This document shows, piece after piece, positions 53,828 through 61,947 of a DNA stretch of 61,947 nucleotides (the stretch's first letter is position 1; the number at the start of each line of letters is the position of its first letter). The notes beneath the pieces were generated by a model, which was not told the origin of the DNA, did not search any database, and saw only the letters and a list, made by a program, of their open reading frames with translations. The stretch is taken from positions 1 to 61,947 of the forward strand of contig CAJUID010000015.1 in the NCBI GenBank assembly GCA_910585905.1. Direction: 5' to 3'. The translations under genes were made by a program, and so were the position numbers. This DNA comes from an uncultured Lachnospiraceae bacterium (GTDB lineage: Bacteria > Bacillota > Clostridia > Lachnospirales > Lachnospiraceae).

Positions 53828-55528
53828 TTGAAAAGTCCGAATAATATAGATGGAAATGAATCCCCAAAAGAGGAAAAAGTTTCCCGCAATTTTATTCAAA
53901 ATATCATTGATAAGGATTTGGCGGAAGGAAAATATGACAAGATTGTTACCAGATTCCCGCCGGAGCCGAATGGATATCTGCACATTGGACATGCAAAGTC
54001 CATTCTTTTAAATTCCGGCCTGGCAGATGAATATGGTGGGATATTCCATCTTCGTTTCGATGATACCAACCCAATGAAGGAAAAGTCAGAATTTGTGGAA
54101 TCCATTATGGAGGATGTCAGATGGGTCTGTGGCGATTTGGATTCAGAGCAGGTATATTATGCATCAGATTATTTTGATCAGATGTATGAGTTCGCTGTCA
54201 AACTGATTCAAAAGGGCAAGGCGTTTGTCTGTGATTTATCAGCAGAGCAGATTCGGGAGTACCGAGGCACTTTGACTGAGGTAGGAAAAAACAGCCCTTA
54301 CAGGGATCGTACAGTGGAAGAAAACCTTGATCTGTTTGAGAGAATGCGCGCTGGAGAATTTGAGGACGGCTCAAAGGTGTTGCGCGCTAAAATTGATATG
54401 AGTTCCCCAAACATTAATATGCGTGACCCGGTTATTTACCGTGTGGCGCGTATGGAGCATCATAATACGGGTGATAAGTGGTGTATTTATCCAATGTATG
54501 ATTTTGCACATCCGATTGAGGATGCAATTGAGGGAGTTACCCATTCGATCTGTACGCTAGAATTTGAAGATCACCGTCCACTTTATGACTGGGTTGTGCG
54601 CGAACTGGAATTTGAGAAACCGCCAAAGCAGATTGAGTTTGCAAAACTGTATCTTACTAATGTAGTTACTGGAAAAAGGTATATTAAGAAATTAGTAGAA
54701 GATGGGATTGTGGACGGCTGGGATGACCCTAGGCTTGTATCCATTGCCGCTCTGCGCAGGAGGGGATTTACTCCAGAATCCATCCGTATGTTTATGGAAC
54801 TTTCTGGTGTATCCAAAGCACAGAGTTCTTCAGATTATGCAATGTTAGAATATTGTATCCGTGAGGACTTGAAGTTAAAACGTCCGCGTATGATGGCAGT
54901 TTTGGATCCGATCAAGCTGGTGATTACGAATTATCCAGAAAATGAGATTGAATATCTGGATGTATCAAATAATCTTGAGAATGAGGAGATGGGAACCAGA
55001 AAGGTTCCATTTGGTAAAGTACTTTATATTGAGAGAGATGATTTTATGATAGAGCCGCCAAAGAAATATTTTAGGCTTTATCCAGGAAATGAAGTCCGCC
55101 TGATGAATGCATACTTTGTTACCTGCACAGATTATGTAACAGATGAAGACGGCAAAGTTATTGAGGTTCATTGCACATATGATCCAGAAACAAAGAGTGG
55201 ATCTGGTTTTGCTGGCAGGAAGGTGAAAGGGACGATTCACTGGGTTTGTGCTGAGGCGGCAGAAAAAGCTGAGATTCGTTTGTATGAAAACATTGTCGAT
55301 GAGGAAAAAGGGGTATATAATGAAGATGGTACGATTAATATGAATCCCAATTCCTTGACAGTTCTTCATAATGCTTATGTGGAGTCTGCACTGGCAGAGG
55401 CAGGGCCGATGGAAAGTTTTCAGTTTGTACGGCAGGGATATTTTATTGTAGATTCTAAGGATTCCACAAAGGAGCATATTGTATTTAACAGGATTGTTTC
55501 GATGAAGAGTTCTTATCGGCCAAACTAA
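53828..55528 (+). CDS. glnS: Glutaminyl-tRNA synthetase
   Basis: Charges tRNA-Gln with glutamine. It is a class I synthetase of 566 residues, with HIGH motif GYLHIGHAK (from His52), RFDDTNPMKEK, DDPRLVSIAALRRRG and a two-part beta-barrel C-terminus. The second class I motif, usually a VMSKRK-like form, reads VVTGKRYIKKL here (Thr281-Lys283). Translation starts at TTG behind AAAGGAGGAG. No YqeY fusion domain is present. Confidence 0.95.
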   Translation: MKSPNNIDGNESPKEEKVSRNFIQNIIDKDLAEGKYDKIVTRFPPEPNGYLHIGHAKSILLNSGLADEYGGIFHLRFDDTNPMKEKSEFVESIMEDVRWVCGDLDSEQVYYASDYFDQMYEFAVKLIQKGKAFVCDLSAEQIREYRGTLTEVGKNSPYRDRTVEENLDLFERMRAGEFEDGSKVLRAKIDMSSPNINMRDPVIYRVARMEHHNTGDKWCIYPMYDFAHPIEDAIEGVTHSICTLEFEDHRPLYDWVVRELEFEKPPKQIEFAKLYLTNVVTGKRYIKKLVEDGIVDGWDDPRLVSIAALRRRGFTPESIRMFMELSGVSKAQSSSDYAMLEYCIREDLKLKRPRMMAVLDPIKLVITNYPENEIEYLDVSNNLENEEMGTRKVPFGKVLYIERDDFMIEPPKKYFRLYPGNEVRLMNAYFVTCTDYVTDEDGKVIEVHCTYDPETKSGSGFAGRKVKGTIHWVCAEAAEKAEIRLYENIVDEEKGVYNEDGTINMNPNSLTVLHNAYVESALAEAGPMESFQFVRQGYFIVDSKDSTKEHIVFNRIVSMKSSYRPN

Positions 55529-55560
55529 CTATAAGCTCCTATGGTGGGAGTTTAGTAATA

Positions 55561-55657
55561 TTGTGTCTGTGCGCTGTTTGGCACAAAAGATGTTATAGGC
55601 ATCTTACCGGCGAAGCCGGGTTATCTAGGAAACGGCGCAGAATGGAGGAATAAGATA
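55561..55657 (+). repeat. hairpin/ribosome-site leader element, copy 2 (DUF2225 gene)
   Basis: TTGTGTC (55561-55567) and GGCACAA (55580-55586) enclose TGTGCGCTGTTT, nearly the same as the dprA leader. Two further hairpins follow (AGATG/CATCT and CCGGC/GCCGG), and then ACGGCGCAGAATGGAGG, which supplies the ribosome site of the next gene. Confidence 0.5.
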
Positions 55658-56497
55658 ATGAGTTTATTTTCTGGGTTAGAACAGCTTGGTTTAGGAAAGC
55701 TGGAGAAGATGGACGTATTTGAAGGAGAGAACAAGAAGGAAACTGCAGATGGAAAGCCTGCAGAACCAAAGGTGACAGAGGCAGATTTGTTGTTTGACAA
55801 AACGTATACTTGCCCGGTTTGTGATTCAGAGTTTCATTCGAAGATGGTGCGTACCGGCAAGGTAAAGCTTTTATCTGCAGATACAGATTTGCGCCCAAAA
55901 TATCAGTTGGTGGATTCCTTAAAGTATGATGCGATAGTCTGCCCGAAGTGCGGTTATGGCGCATTAAGCAGGTTTTTTAAATATATGATGCCTGCGCAGG
56001 CAGAGCTGATCCGCGAAAATATTTCAAAGAATTTTAGTGGTCTGAAATCATCTGGTGACACATATACATACGATGATGCGATAATGCGTCACCAGCTTGC
56101 GCTAGCCAATACGGTAGTAAAGAAAGCAAAAGCGAGTGAGAAGGCATATACCTGTATGAAGATGGCATGGCTTTGCCGCGGTAAGGCGGAGAGCCTTCCG
56201 AAAGATACTCCAGACTATAATGAGCAGGTTCAGGCGCTTCAGAAAGAGGAGACAGAGCTTCTTGCAAATGCATATAATGGATTTATGGAAGCATTTTCTA
56301 AAGAGTCATTCCCAATGTGTGGTATGGATGAAATAACAGTAACTTACCTGATTGCTGATCTTGCACGCCGTACTGGTAAATATGAGGAATCCAGCCGTTG
56401 GATTTCCCGCGTATTGACATCAAGGGATGCAAATGAGCGTATTAAAAATAAAGCGCGCGATATAAAAGAATTGTTAAATGAGCAGAAAACACAATAG
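55658..56497 (+). CDS. DUF2225 family protein
   Basis: A 279-residue cytoplasmic protein of the DUF2225 family. It has two Cys pairs (CPVC and CPKCGYGALS) that probably bind zinc, and an alpha-helical, TPR-like C-terminal half (YTCMKMAWLCRGKAES). Function is unknown. It is monocistronic, between the glnS and groESL units, with its own terminator. Confidence 0.83.
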   Translation: MSLFSGLEQLGLGKLEKMDVFEGENKKETADGKPAEPKVTEADLLFDKTYTCPVCDSEFHSKMVRTGKVKLLSADTDLRPKYQLVDSLKYDAIVCPKCGYGALSRFFKYMMPAQAELIRENISKNFSGLKSSGDTYTYDDAIMRHQLALANTVVKKAKASEKAYTCMKMAWLCRGKAESLPKDTPDYNEQVQALQKEETELLANAYNGFMEAFSKESFPMCGMDEITVTYLIADLARRTGKYEESSRWISRVLTSRDANERIKNKARDIKELLNEQKTQ

Positions 56498-56525
56498 AGT
56501 GGCAACTGCTTAAGATACGAAAGGG

Positions 56526-56558
56526 AAAGATGTCCTTAATGGGCATCTTTCTTTTTTC
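56526..56558 (+). terminator. intrinsic terminator after the DUF2225 gene
   Basis: AAAGATGTCC (56526-56535) pairs with GGGCATCTTT (56541-56550) with one G-U, followed by CTTTTTTCT. Confidence 0.85.
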
Positions 56559-56715
56559 TGTGTAGGAATAGCAATTGTCTTTTACGTATGGTCATATCGG
56601 CTAAAGGATTGGAGAAGATTTGTAAGATAAAAAAGAAAAAATGAGAAAATAAGAGTAAAAGTGAGATAATAAAAGTTTTCTTGAAAAATATTAGAAAATC
56701 GAGCTTGAATGTATA

Positions 56716-56744
56716 TTGCTAAATATTTCTAAATGAAATATATT
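56716..56744 (+). promoter_or_regulatory. groESL promoter
   Basis: TTGCTA (56716-56721), 17 bp and TATATT (56739-56744). The CIRCE operator begins 10 bp further on. The stretch from 56559 to 56715 is A-rich and contains nothing else recognised. Confidence 0.7.
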
Positions 56745-56754
56745 ATGTCTATGG

Positions 56755-56781
56755 TTAGCACTCAAAAAGAATGAGTGCTAA
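56755..56781 (+). promoter_or_regulatory. CIRCE operator (HrcA site)
   Basis: A perfect match to TTAGCACTC-N9-GAGTGCTAA. It shows that groESL is repressed by HrcA and induced by heat or misfolded protein. Confidence 0.96.
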
Positions 56782-56880
56782 TAAACAGCAAGGGACTGCC
56801 ATAGGGCTATTGAATGGCAAGCAGTTCTAAAAGAGATAGCAGAGGAAGCTGGTGTGGGATATAAGGCTCATACGCGGGAT

Positions 56881-56948
56881 TTGTGCCTGCGCACACTTGG
56901 CACAGACCCGTAAAGCGCAAATAATGTGTGCAGAAATGGAGATTTATT
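56881..56948 (+). repeat. hairpin/ribosome-site leader element, copy 3 (groES)
   Basis: GTGCC (56883-56887) and GGCAC (56899-56903) form the hairpin, and TAATGTGTGCAGAAATGGAG (56922-56941) supplies the groES ribosome site. It is the most divergent of the three copies. Confidence 0.4.
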
Positions 56949-57236
56949 ATGAAATTATCACCTTTAGGGGACAGAGTTGTATTAAAGCAGTTAGAAGCAG
57001 AAGAAACTACGAAATCAGGCATTGTTTTGCCAGGAAACGCACAGGAGAAGCCACAGCAGGCGGAAGTAATTGCTGTTGGGCCAGGCGGGGTTGTTGACGG
57101 TAAGGAAGTAGAGATGCAGGTTGCAGTTGGTGACAAGGTAATTTATTCCAAATATGCCGGAACAGAAGTTAAGTTAGGCGAGGAAGAATTTATTGTTGTC
57201 CGTCAGAATGATATTGTTGCAAAAGTCGAAGACTAA
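56949..57236 (+). CDS. groES: Co-chaperonin GroES
   Basis: Lid of the GroEL folding chamber; 95 residues. It begins MKLSPLGDRVVLKQLE and has the mobile loop KSGIVLPG. The start at 56949 follows GGAGA. Confidence 0.97.
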   Translation: MKLSPLGDRVVLKQLEAEETTKSGIVLPGNAQEKPQQAEVIAVGPGGVVDGKEVEMQVAVGDKVIYSKYAGTEVKLGEEEFIVVRQNDIVAKVED

Positions 57237-57309
57237 TGGAGTAAATATTTTTAGAAAAGTTGGCAGTAAAATTTAGCATATTAGAATCATTTGAAAGTGA
57301 GGATATAAA

Positions 57310-58935
57310 ATGGCAAAGGATATTAAGTTTGGTGCTGATGCAAGGGCATCTTTGGAAGCAGGCGTAGATAAGTTAGCAAATACAGTAAAGGTTACCTTAG
57401 GACCAAAGGGAAGAAATGTTGTACTTGACAAATCTTTTGGCGCTCCGTTAATTACAAATGACGGTGTTACAATCGCTAAGGATATTGAGTTAGAGGATGG
57501 ATTTGAGAATATGGGCGCACAGCTTGTGAAAGAAGTTGCGACCAAGACAAATGATGTGGCTGGTGATGGTACAACAACAGCTACAGTTCTTGCGCAGGCT
57601 ATGGTAAATGAAGGAATGAAAAATTTGGCTGCAGGTGCTAATCCGATTATCCTCCGCAAAGGAATGAAGCAGGCATGTGACTGTGCAGTTGAGGCTATTG
57701 CAAAGATGAGCTCAAAGGTAACAGGGAAAGAGCAGATGGCAAGGGTTGCTGCTATCTCTGCAGGCGATGATGCTGTAGGCGAGATGATTGCGGATGCAAT
57801 GGAAAAGGTATCTAATGACGGTGTTATCACAATTGAAGAGTCAAAGACAATGATGACTGAACTTGACCTGGTAGAGGGTATGCAGTTTGACCGTGGATAT
57901 GTTTCCGCATATATGGCAACAGATATGGACAAAATGGTTGCTGACTTGGAGAATCCATATATTTTAATTACAGACAAGAAGATTTCTAATATTCAGGATA
58001 TCCTTCCAATTTTGGAAGAAATCGTACAGAGTGGTTCCCAGCTTTTAATTATTGCTGAGGATATTGAGGGCGAGGCTCTTACTACATTAGTAATTAACCG
58101 TTTAAGGGGTACATTTAAGGTAGTTGCTGTAAAGGCGCCAGGATATGGCGACAGAAGAAAAGCAATGCTTGAGGATATTGCAATCTTAACTGGCGGCCAG
58201 GTGATTTCTGAGGAAGTTGGCCTTGAGCTCAAAGAGACTACCATTGATATGCTTGGGCGTGCAAAATCAGTTAAAGTACAGAAGGAAAATACTGTTATCG
58301 TTGACGGTTCTGGCGACAAGGCAGCAATTGATTCCCGTATTTCACAGATTAGGGCTCAGATTGAGGAGACAACTTCTGATTTTGATCGGGAGAAATTACA
58401 GGAAAGACTTGCAAAGCTTGCAGGCGGTGTCGCTGTAGTTCGTGTTGGTGCTGCTACTGAGACTGAAATGCAGGAGGCAAAACTCCGCATGGAGGATGCA
58501 TTGGCTGCTACAAGGGCTGCTGTAGAGGAAGGTATTGTCTCTGGTGGTGGTTCTGCATATATCCATGCTTCCAAGGAAGTTGCAAAAATGGCGGCCTCAC
58601 TGGAAGGTGATGAGAAGACAGGTGCAAATATTATTTTAAAGGCATTGGAAGCTCCTTTAATGACAATCTCATATAATGCTGGGCTGGAAGGGGCAGTTAT
58701 TGTCAATAAAGTACGTGAGTCTGATGCTGGCATCGGTTTTAATATCTTAAAAGAAGAGTATACAGATATGGTAAAGGCTGGTATTCTTGACCCTGCAAAG
58801 GTTACAAGAAGTGCACTTCAGAATGCAACAAGCGTGGCATCTACATTACTTACAACAGAGTCTGTTGTATCTAATATCAAAGAAGATGTCCCAGCAATGC
58901 CAGCTGGCGGTGCACCAGGAATGGGAATGATGTAA
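57310..58935 (+). CDS. groEL: Chaperonin GroEL
   Basis: ATP-driven folding chamber; 541 residues. It has VTLGPKGRNVVLDKSFG, NDVAGDGTTTATVLAQ and the C-terminal GGAPGMGMM tail. Cotranscribed with groES (73-bp gap). Confidence 0.98.
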   Translation: MAKDIKFGADARASLEAGVDKLANTVKVTLGPKGRNVVLDKSFGAPLITNDGVTIAKDIELEDGFENMGAQLVKEVATKTNDVAGDGTTTATVLAQAMVNEGMKNLAAGANPIILRKGMKQACDCAVEAIAKMSSKVTGKEQMARVAAISAGDDAVGEMIADAMEKVSNDGVITIEESKTMMTELDLVEGMQFDRGYVSAYMATDMDKMVADLENPYILITDKKISNIQDILPILEEIVQSGSQLLIIAEDIEGEALTTLVINRLRGTFKVVAVKAPGYGDRRKAMLEDIAILTGGQVISEEVGLELKETTIDMLGRAKSVKVQKENTVIVDGSGDKAAIDSRISQIRAQIEETTSDFDREKLQERLAKLAGGVAVVRVGAATETEMQEAKLRMEDALAATRAAVEEGIVSGGGSAYIHASKEVAKMAASLEGDEKTGANIILKALEAPLMTISYNAGLEGAVIVNKVRESDAGIGFNILKEEYTDMVKAGILDPAKVTRSALQNATSVASTLLTTESVVSNIKEDVPAMPAGGAPGMGMM

Positions 58936-58977
58936 ATATTATTCGATGAAATGTGCAAAAAGTTATATAGTTAAATA

Positions 58978-58998
58978 CCCCGCTGCAGAGCAACGGGG
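58978..58998 (+). other. hairpin after groEL
   Basis: CCCCG (58978-58982) and CGGGG (58994-58998) pair around a loop containing the CTGCAG palindrome. There is no T-run, so it is a weak terminator candidate. Confidence 0.4.
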
Positions 58999-59026
58999 CA
59001 TTTGACCCGCACGCAGCCGCCAAGTG

Positions 59027-59070
59027 CAAAGGAACTTTCAGTTCCCTGCAAGCATTGCGTTTGGCTCGTT
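59027..59070 (-). repeat. 44-nt dispersed intergenic repeat, copy B
   Basis: Inverted copy of 5858-5901, with a better internal dyad (GGAACTTTCAGTTCC at 59031-59045). Confidence 0.6.
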
Positions 59071-59095
59071 GCTTGCGCGAGAATAAAATTGTTAG

Positions 59096-59131
59096 GCTCA
59101 CAAATTCTGCTGTTAGGCGGGGTTTGTGGGC
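59096..59131 (+). other. stem-loop in the groEL downstream gap
   Basis: GCTCACAAA (59096-59104) pairs with TTTGTGGGC (59123-59131) with one G-U. It is followed by TTAAGCTTTAT, so it might end groESL transcripts. Confidence 0.4.
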
Positions 59132-59184
59132 TTAAGCTTTATATAGAGAATATTGTTGTGCTTCTTTTCAAATTCTTTTTTATT

Positions 59185-59193
59185 TGTTATAAT
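59185..59193 (+). promoter_or_regulatory. extended -10 promoter
   Basis: TGTTATAAT (extended -10, TATAAT at 59188-59193), 60 bp before the two-TM protein gene. The -35 is poor. Confidence 0.5.
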
Positions 59194-59253
59194 AGTCAAA
59201 TATGGAAAAGGCTGACAAGCTTTCACAACTTTTTGTAGTAGAAAGGAACGATT

Positions 59254-59763
59254 ATGGAAGAAATTTATTCAGAAACTTATTTAAAGGCAAAAGCTCCGTT
59301 AACGCGTATTGTTGCCCGTGCTGCCTTGATAGTCGTGGCAGCATTTGCCCTATTAATCGGGGTTATTGTTATGATGTCATTCGGTACAGCACTTGTCTTA
59401 ATTGCAATGATTGTAGTAGCTGGCGTAATTTATTTTGTGTTACCGGCAACAAATATTGCGTATGAGTACATTTTTGTAGACGGGCAGATTGATTTTGACC
59501 GTATTTTAAATGGTGAAAAGCGTAAAACATTGAAAAGAGTTGATTTGGACAATATAGAGATTGTTGCGCCAGAAGGTTCTCATAGGCTTGATCCGTACAA
59601 TCATCTACCGGTTGTCGACTATTCTTCTGGTTATGATTCTGACAAACATTACATTGCAGTAGCATCTGGTGACAAGGGAAATGAGCAGATTCGTTTTACT
59701 CCCGATGAAAAAATGCTTTCTAAAATGAAGATGAAAGCGCCAAGTAAGATTATGGAAGAATAA
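59254..59763 (+). CDS. Two-TM protein of unknown function (DUF6106-like?)
   Basis: A 169-residue protein with two adjacent transmembrane helices (about 22-42 and 46-66) and a cytoplasmic domain (YEYIFVDGQIDFDRILNGEK). It may belong to the clostridial DUF6106 group, but I am unsure. It has its own promoter. No partner is evident from context. Confidence 0.7.
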   Translation: MEEIYSETYLKAKAPLTRIVARAALIVVAAFALLIGVIVMMSFGTALVLIAMIVVAGVIYFVLPATNIAYEYIFVDGQIDFDRILNGEKRKTLKRVDLDNIEIVAPEGSHRLDPYNHLPVVDYSSGYDSDKHYIAVASGDKGNEQIRFTPDEKMLSKMKMKAPSKIMEE

Positions 59764-59836
59764 GAGGGATATTGCGGTTTTCGCACAGATGTGTTTTTAG
59801 AGGCATGTTTAGGTGTGTATAGAAAAGGAGATGGAT

Positions 59837-60616
59837 ATGAATCAGAAAGTAGTATTAGAGACGTTAAAAAGGCTGGCAGCTGATGCCGGAAAAATTATTA
59901 TGGAGATTTATGAGACTGATTTTGAGGTGGATTATAAAGAAGACGAATCTCCTTTGACGATGGCGGACAAGCAGGCGAATAACCTAATCGTAAAGGAATT
60001 AGCAGATCAGTTTCCAGAGTGTGCCATTCTCTCTGAAGAGATGAAAGATGATAAAAAAAGGAGGCAGAAGGAATACTGTTTTATCGTGGATCCTCTTGAT
60101 GGTACAAAGGAATTTGTAAAGCGGAATGGACAGTTTACAGTCAATATCGCTTTAGTTTATAATCAGAGACCGATTGTGGGAGTCATTTATGTCCCTGTGA
60201 CAAAAGATTTATACTTTGCATCCGTTGATGAGGGTGCCTATAAACAGGATGGCGTGACAGGCGAAGTCCAGAACTTACAAGTATCTGATAAACTGGAACA
60301 TCTGATTTGGGTGGGAAGTAAGTCGCATTCCTCAGAGAAGGAGGAGAATTTGATTCAGAAATACCAGGCACAGATTGACGAAGTGATTTCTGCAGGAAGT
60401 TCCTTAAAAGGCTGTCTGGTTGCTGAAAAACGGGCAGATGTTTATTACCGTTTTGGTTTAACCTGCGAGTGGGATACAGCCGCTATGCATTGTATTGCGG
60501 AACAGGCGGGCGCGGTGGTGAAACAGATGGATCACAGTGAACTCTTATATAATAGGGAAAATACCTTGAATGAAAAAGGATTTTATATCGTAAACCGGAA
60601 AGAGAATGTCTGGTAA
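59837..60616 (+). CDS. cysQ: CysQ-like 3'(2'),5'-bisphosphate nucleotidase
   Basis: Inositol-monophosphatase superfamily enzyme of the CysQ/SuhB kind, likely hydrolysing PAP from sulfur metabolism. Metal-binding motifs are ILSEE, then VDPLDGTKEF, and later CEWDTAAMHCIAEQAG. Length 259 residues. The start at 59837 is fixed by AAAAGGAG; an ATG at 59831 lies next to that site. Confidence 0.85.
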   Translation: MNQKVVLETLKRLAADAGKIIMEIYETDFEVDYKEDESPLTMADKQANNLIVKELADQFPECAILSEEMKDDKKRRQKEYCFIVDPLDGTKEFVKRNGQFTVNIALVYNQRPIVGVIYVPVTKDLYFASVDEGAYKQDGVTGEVQNLQVSDKLEHLIWVGSKSHSSEKEENLIQKYQAQIDEVISAGSSLKGCLVAEKRADVYYRFGLTCEWDTAAMHCIAEQAGAVVKQMDHSELLYNRENTLNEKGFYIVNRKENVW

Positions 60617-60694
60617 ATAGATGTTGTTGTAATGGGGAAGTTGCCATAGTGTGGCAGGATAATGCTGTTATGTATATTGATTAGTGGAGGGATT

Positions 60695-61768
60695 ATGGAG
60701 AAAGAAGTGCTATTGATTACAGGCAATTACCCGCATGATTTGCTGCAGCATATGAATACGCTGGTAAAGGAAGAGGGGCGTTCCTGCTTATGGGACGAGT
60801 CTTTTGTGCGTTTGTTTGGGGACAAATTTCCAGAATTGAAACAAGAAATTAATATATTAGATGAAGCATACCGCCTTAAAATACCAGAGCGCTTTCAGAT
60901 GGCAGACCAGCAGGCGGCTTGGTCAAAAAGAGCCTGTATCACGCAGTCTCTTTTTGTTTTAGTTCAAAATATGAAAGAATACGAAGCCGTTATGTTTGTC
61001 GAAAGCCTGATGTGCTTGTTGGAATGGGATGTGCAGGTTTCTGTGGAACGGAAGTGGGAAGCCAGGGAAGAAGACAGGGCACGCTTTAATGAGGAGGAAT
61101 ACCAGAAGGCATCTGGGCAGCTTGATTCTGTGTTACATGGAGAAACTACAGGCGCGGTGCAAACGGGAATAGAGACATTAGGGCAGTCTGCCGGCATGGA
61201 AAGGGCTGCTTTAGAAGGAAGTCCTGAAGAACAGCAGGCAGTTTTAGGGGCAGATATATCTGGTTTTGGTAGCAAGGCATTATCTAGCGGAGACAATTTA
61301 CAAGAATCTGGCCGGGAGATTAAATTTTTGGCGCAGATGAATTTTGCCATGAAAAGGGAAGCAAGCAGGGCGGTAAAAGGAAATGCGGATTCGCAGCAGA
61401 AGCTTGGGGGATTTTATGCAGAAGAGGGCACAAAGCATCTGGACTATCATGAGGCAGTATATTGGTATCAACTGTCTGCCAGACAGGGAAATTATAAATC
61501 GCAGATGGAACTTGGACGCATTTTTGACAGTGGCAAGATTGGAGATTCAGATAGCAAATCACAAGGGATTTATTGGTACCGTAAGCTGGCGGAGGATGGG
61601 TTTCCAACGGCACAATGCATTCTTGGGGCAAAATATCTGTGGGGTGACGGTGTAGAAGAAAATAAACGGGAGGCCGTGTACTGGTTTAAAAAGGCGGCGG
61701 CGCAGGGGCATGAGGAAGCGATAGGATATTTGTCTGGATTGATTAAAATGGATATACCGCCTAGTTGA
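60695..61768 (+). CDS. Sel1-repeat protein with unknown N-terminal domain
   Basis: A 357-residue protein. Residues 1-140 are an unrecognised, mostly helical domain starting EKEVLLITGNYPHD. A low-complexity linker follows, and then three or so Sel1/TPR-like repeats from about residue 230 (DYHEAVYWYQLSARQGN, GIYWYRKLAEDGFPTAQ, EAVYWFKKAAAQGHEEA). Sel1 repeats mediate protein contacts; the function here is unknown. GGAGG precedes the ATG. Confidence 0.8.
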   Translation: MEKEVLLITGNYPHDLLQHMNTLVKEEGRSCLWDESFVRLFGDKFPELKQEINILDEAYRLKIPERFQMADQQAAWSKRACITQSLFVLVQNMKEYEAVMFVESLMCLLEWDVQVSVERKWEAREEDRARFNEEEYQKASGQLDSVLHGETTGAVQTGIETLGQSAGMERAALEGSPEEQQAVLGADISGFGSKALSSGDNLQESGREIKFLAQMNFAMKREASRAVKGNADSQQKLGGFYAEEGTKHLDYHEAVYWYQLSARQGNYKSQMELGRIFDSGKIGDSDSKSQGIYWYRKLAEDGFPTAQCILGAKYLWGDGVEENKREAVYWFKKAAAQGHEEAIGYLSGLIKMDIPPS

Positions 61769-61839
61769 TGGGGGGCAGTTTTATCGAGTTCCATAAATTT
61801 GGGTAAGATAAATAAAATTAAAAAAATAGAAAAAGGGTA

Positions 61840-61868
61840 TTGACATTGGTGGAAAAATCTTGTAAAAT
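61840..61868 (+). promoter_or_regulatory. promoter for tRNA-Gly
   Basis: TTGACA (61840-61845), 17 bp and TAAAAT (61863-61868), about 30 bp before the tRNA. Confidence 0.75.
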
Positions 61869-61898
61869 GCTAATTGTGTTCGCGAGAGGCACAGAAAT

Positions 61899-61947
61899 GC
61901 ACGAGTGGCTCAGTGGTGGAGTATCGCCTTGCCAAGGCGAGGGTCGC
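61899..61947 (+). tRNA. tRNA-Gly(GCC), truncated by the window end
   Basis: The 5' acceptor strand GCACGAG, D arm and anticodon arm (stem TCGCC/GGCGA, anticodon GCC at 61931-61933) are present. The T arm and 3' acceptor lie beyond the window. Confidence 0.9.

Noticed and set aside
57273..57977. 234-codon open frame antisense to groEL
   Set aside because: It mirrors the strongly biased codon use of groEL, has no ribosome site and is a familiar artefact.
1..61947. CRISPR arrays, insertion sequences, prophage or toxin-antitoxin genes
   Set aside because: No regularly spaced repeats, transposase, integrase or phage-like genes were seen on either strand.

Overview
The window is about 62 kb of moderately AT-rich, almost entirely plus-strand coding DNA from a spore-forming, flagellated member of the Clostridia, most like the Lachnospiraceae. 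The evidence is the spoIIGA-sigE-sigG sporulation cluster, CodY, the Firmicutes order dprA-topA-codY-flgB, a FliY-type switch protein with CheC and CheD, CIRCE-controlled groESL, and frequent TTG and GTG starts behind strong Shine-Dalgarno (SD) sites. No rRNA, CRISPR array, insertion sequence or prophage is visible.

Region 1 (1-5.9 kb) is an envelope locus: a two-gene polysaccharide or teichoic-acid type ABC exporter, a secreted L,D-transpeptidase with Ig-like repeats, and an LtaS-like membrane sulfatase. Region 2 (5.9-8.9 kb) is the mother-cell/forespore sigma cluster spoIIGA-sigE-sigG, behind a promoter with the unusual long spacer known from spoIIG, plus a convergent YlmC/YmxH gene. Region 3 (9-15.6 kb) is nrdR, comM, dprA, topA and codY, preceded by a 160-bp palindromic interspersed element.

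Region 4 (15.6-51.7 kb) is a motility supercluster: flgB flgC fliE fliF fliG fliH fliI fliJ motE fliK flgD TIGR02530 flgE swrD motA motB fliL fliM fliY fliO fliP fliQ fliR flhB flhA flhF flhG, a PilZ gene, cheB cheA cheW cheC cheD, a small membrane protein, sigD, fapA, a small charged protein, a SwrB-like protein and a membrane protein with an MltG-like domain. It supplies the rod, basal body, export gate, hook, stator, switch, chemotaxis core and the late flagellar sigma factor. Filament genes, flgM, cheY and cheR must lie elsewhere. Terminators after fliF, flgE and fliL and new promoters before fliM and flhB suggest that the cluster is transcribed in graded segments.

Region 5 (51.7-61.9 kb) holds a HisA that reads like the eukaryotic HIS6 type rather than the bacterial type, a SleB-like hydrolase, glnS, a DUF2225 protein, groES-groEL, a two-TM protein, a CysQ-like phosphatase, a Sel1-repeat protein and a truncated tRNA-Gly(GCC).

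The best candidates for something undescribed are the eukaryote-type HisA, a shared hairpin/ribosome-binding leader upstream of dprA, the DUF2225 gene and groES, the structured 5' end of the flagellar transcript, and the poorly characterised proteins around sigD and fapA. All family calls come from reading the sequence and from memory of the families; no database search was run.
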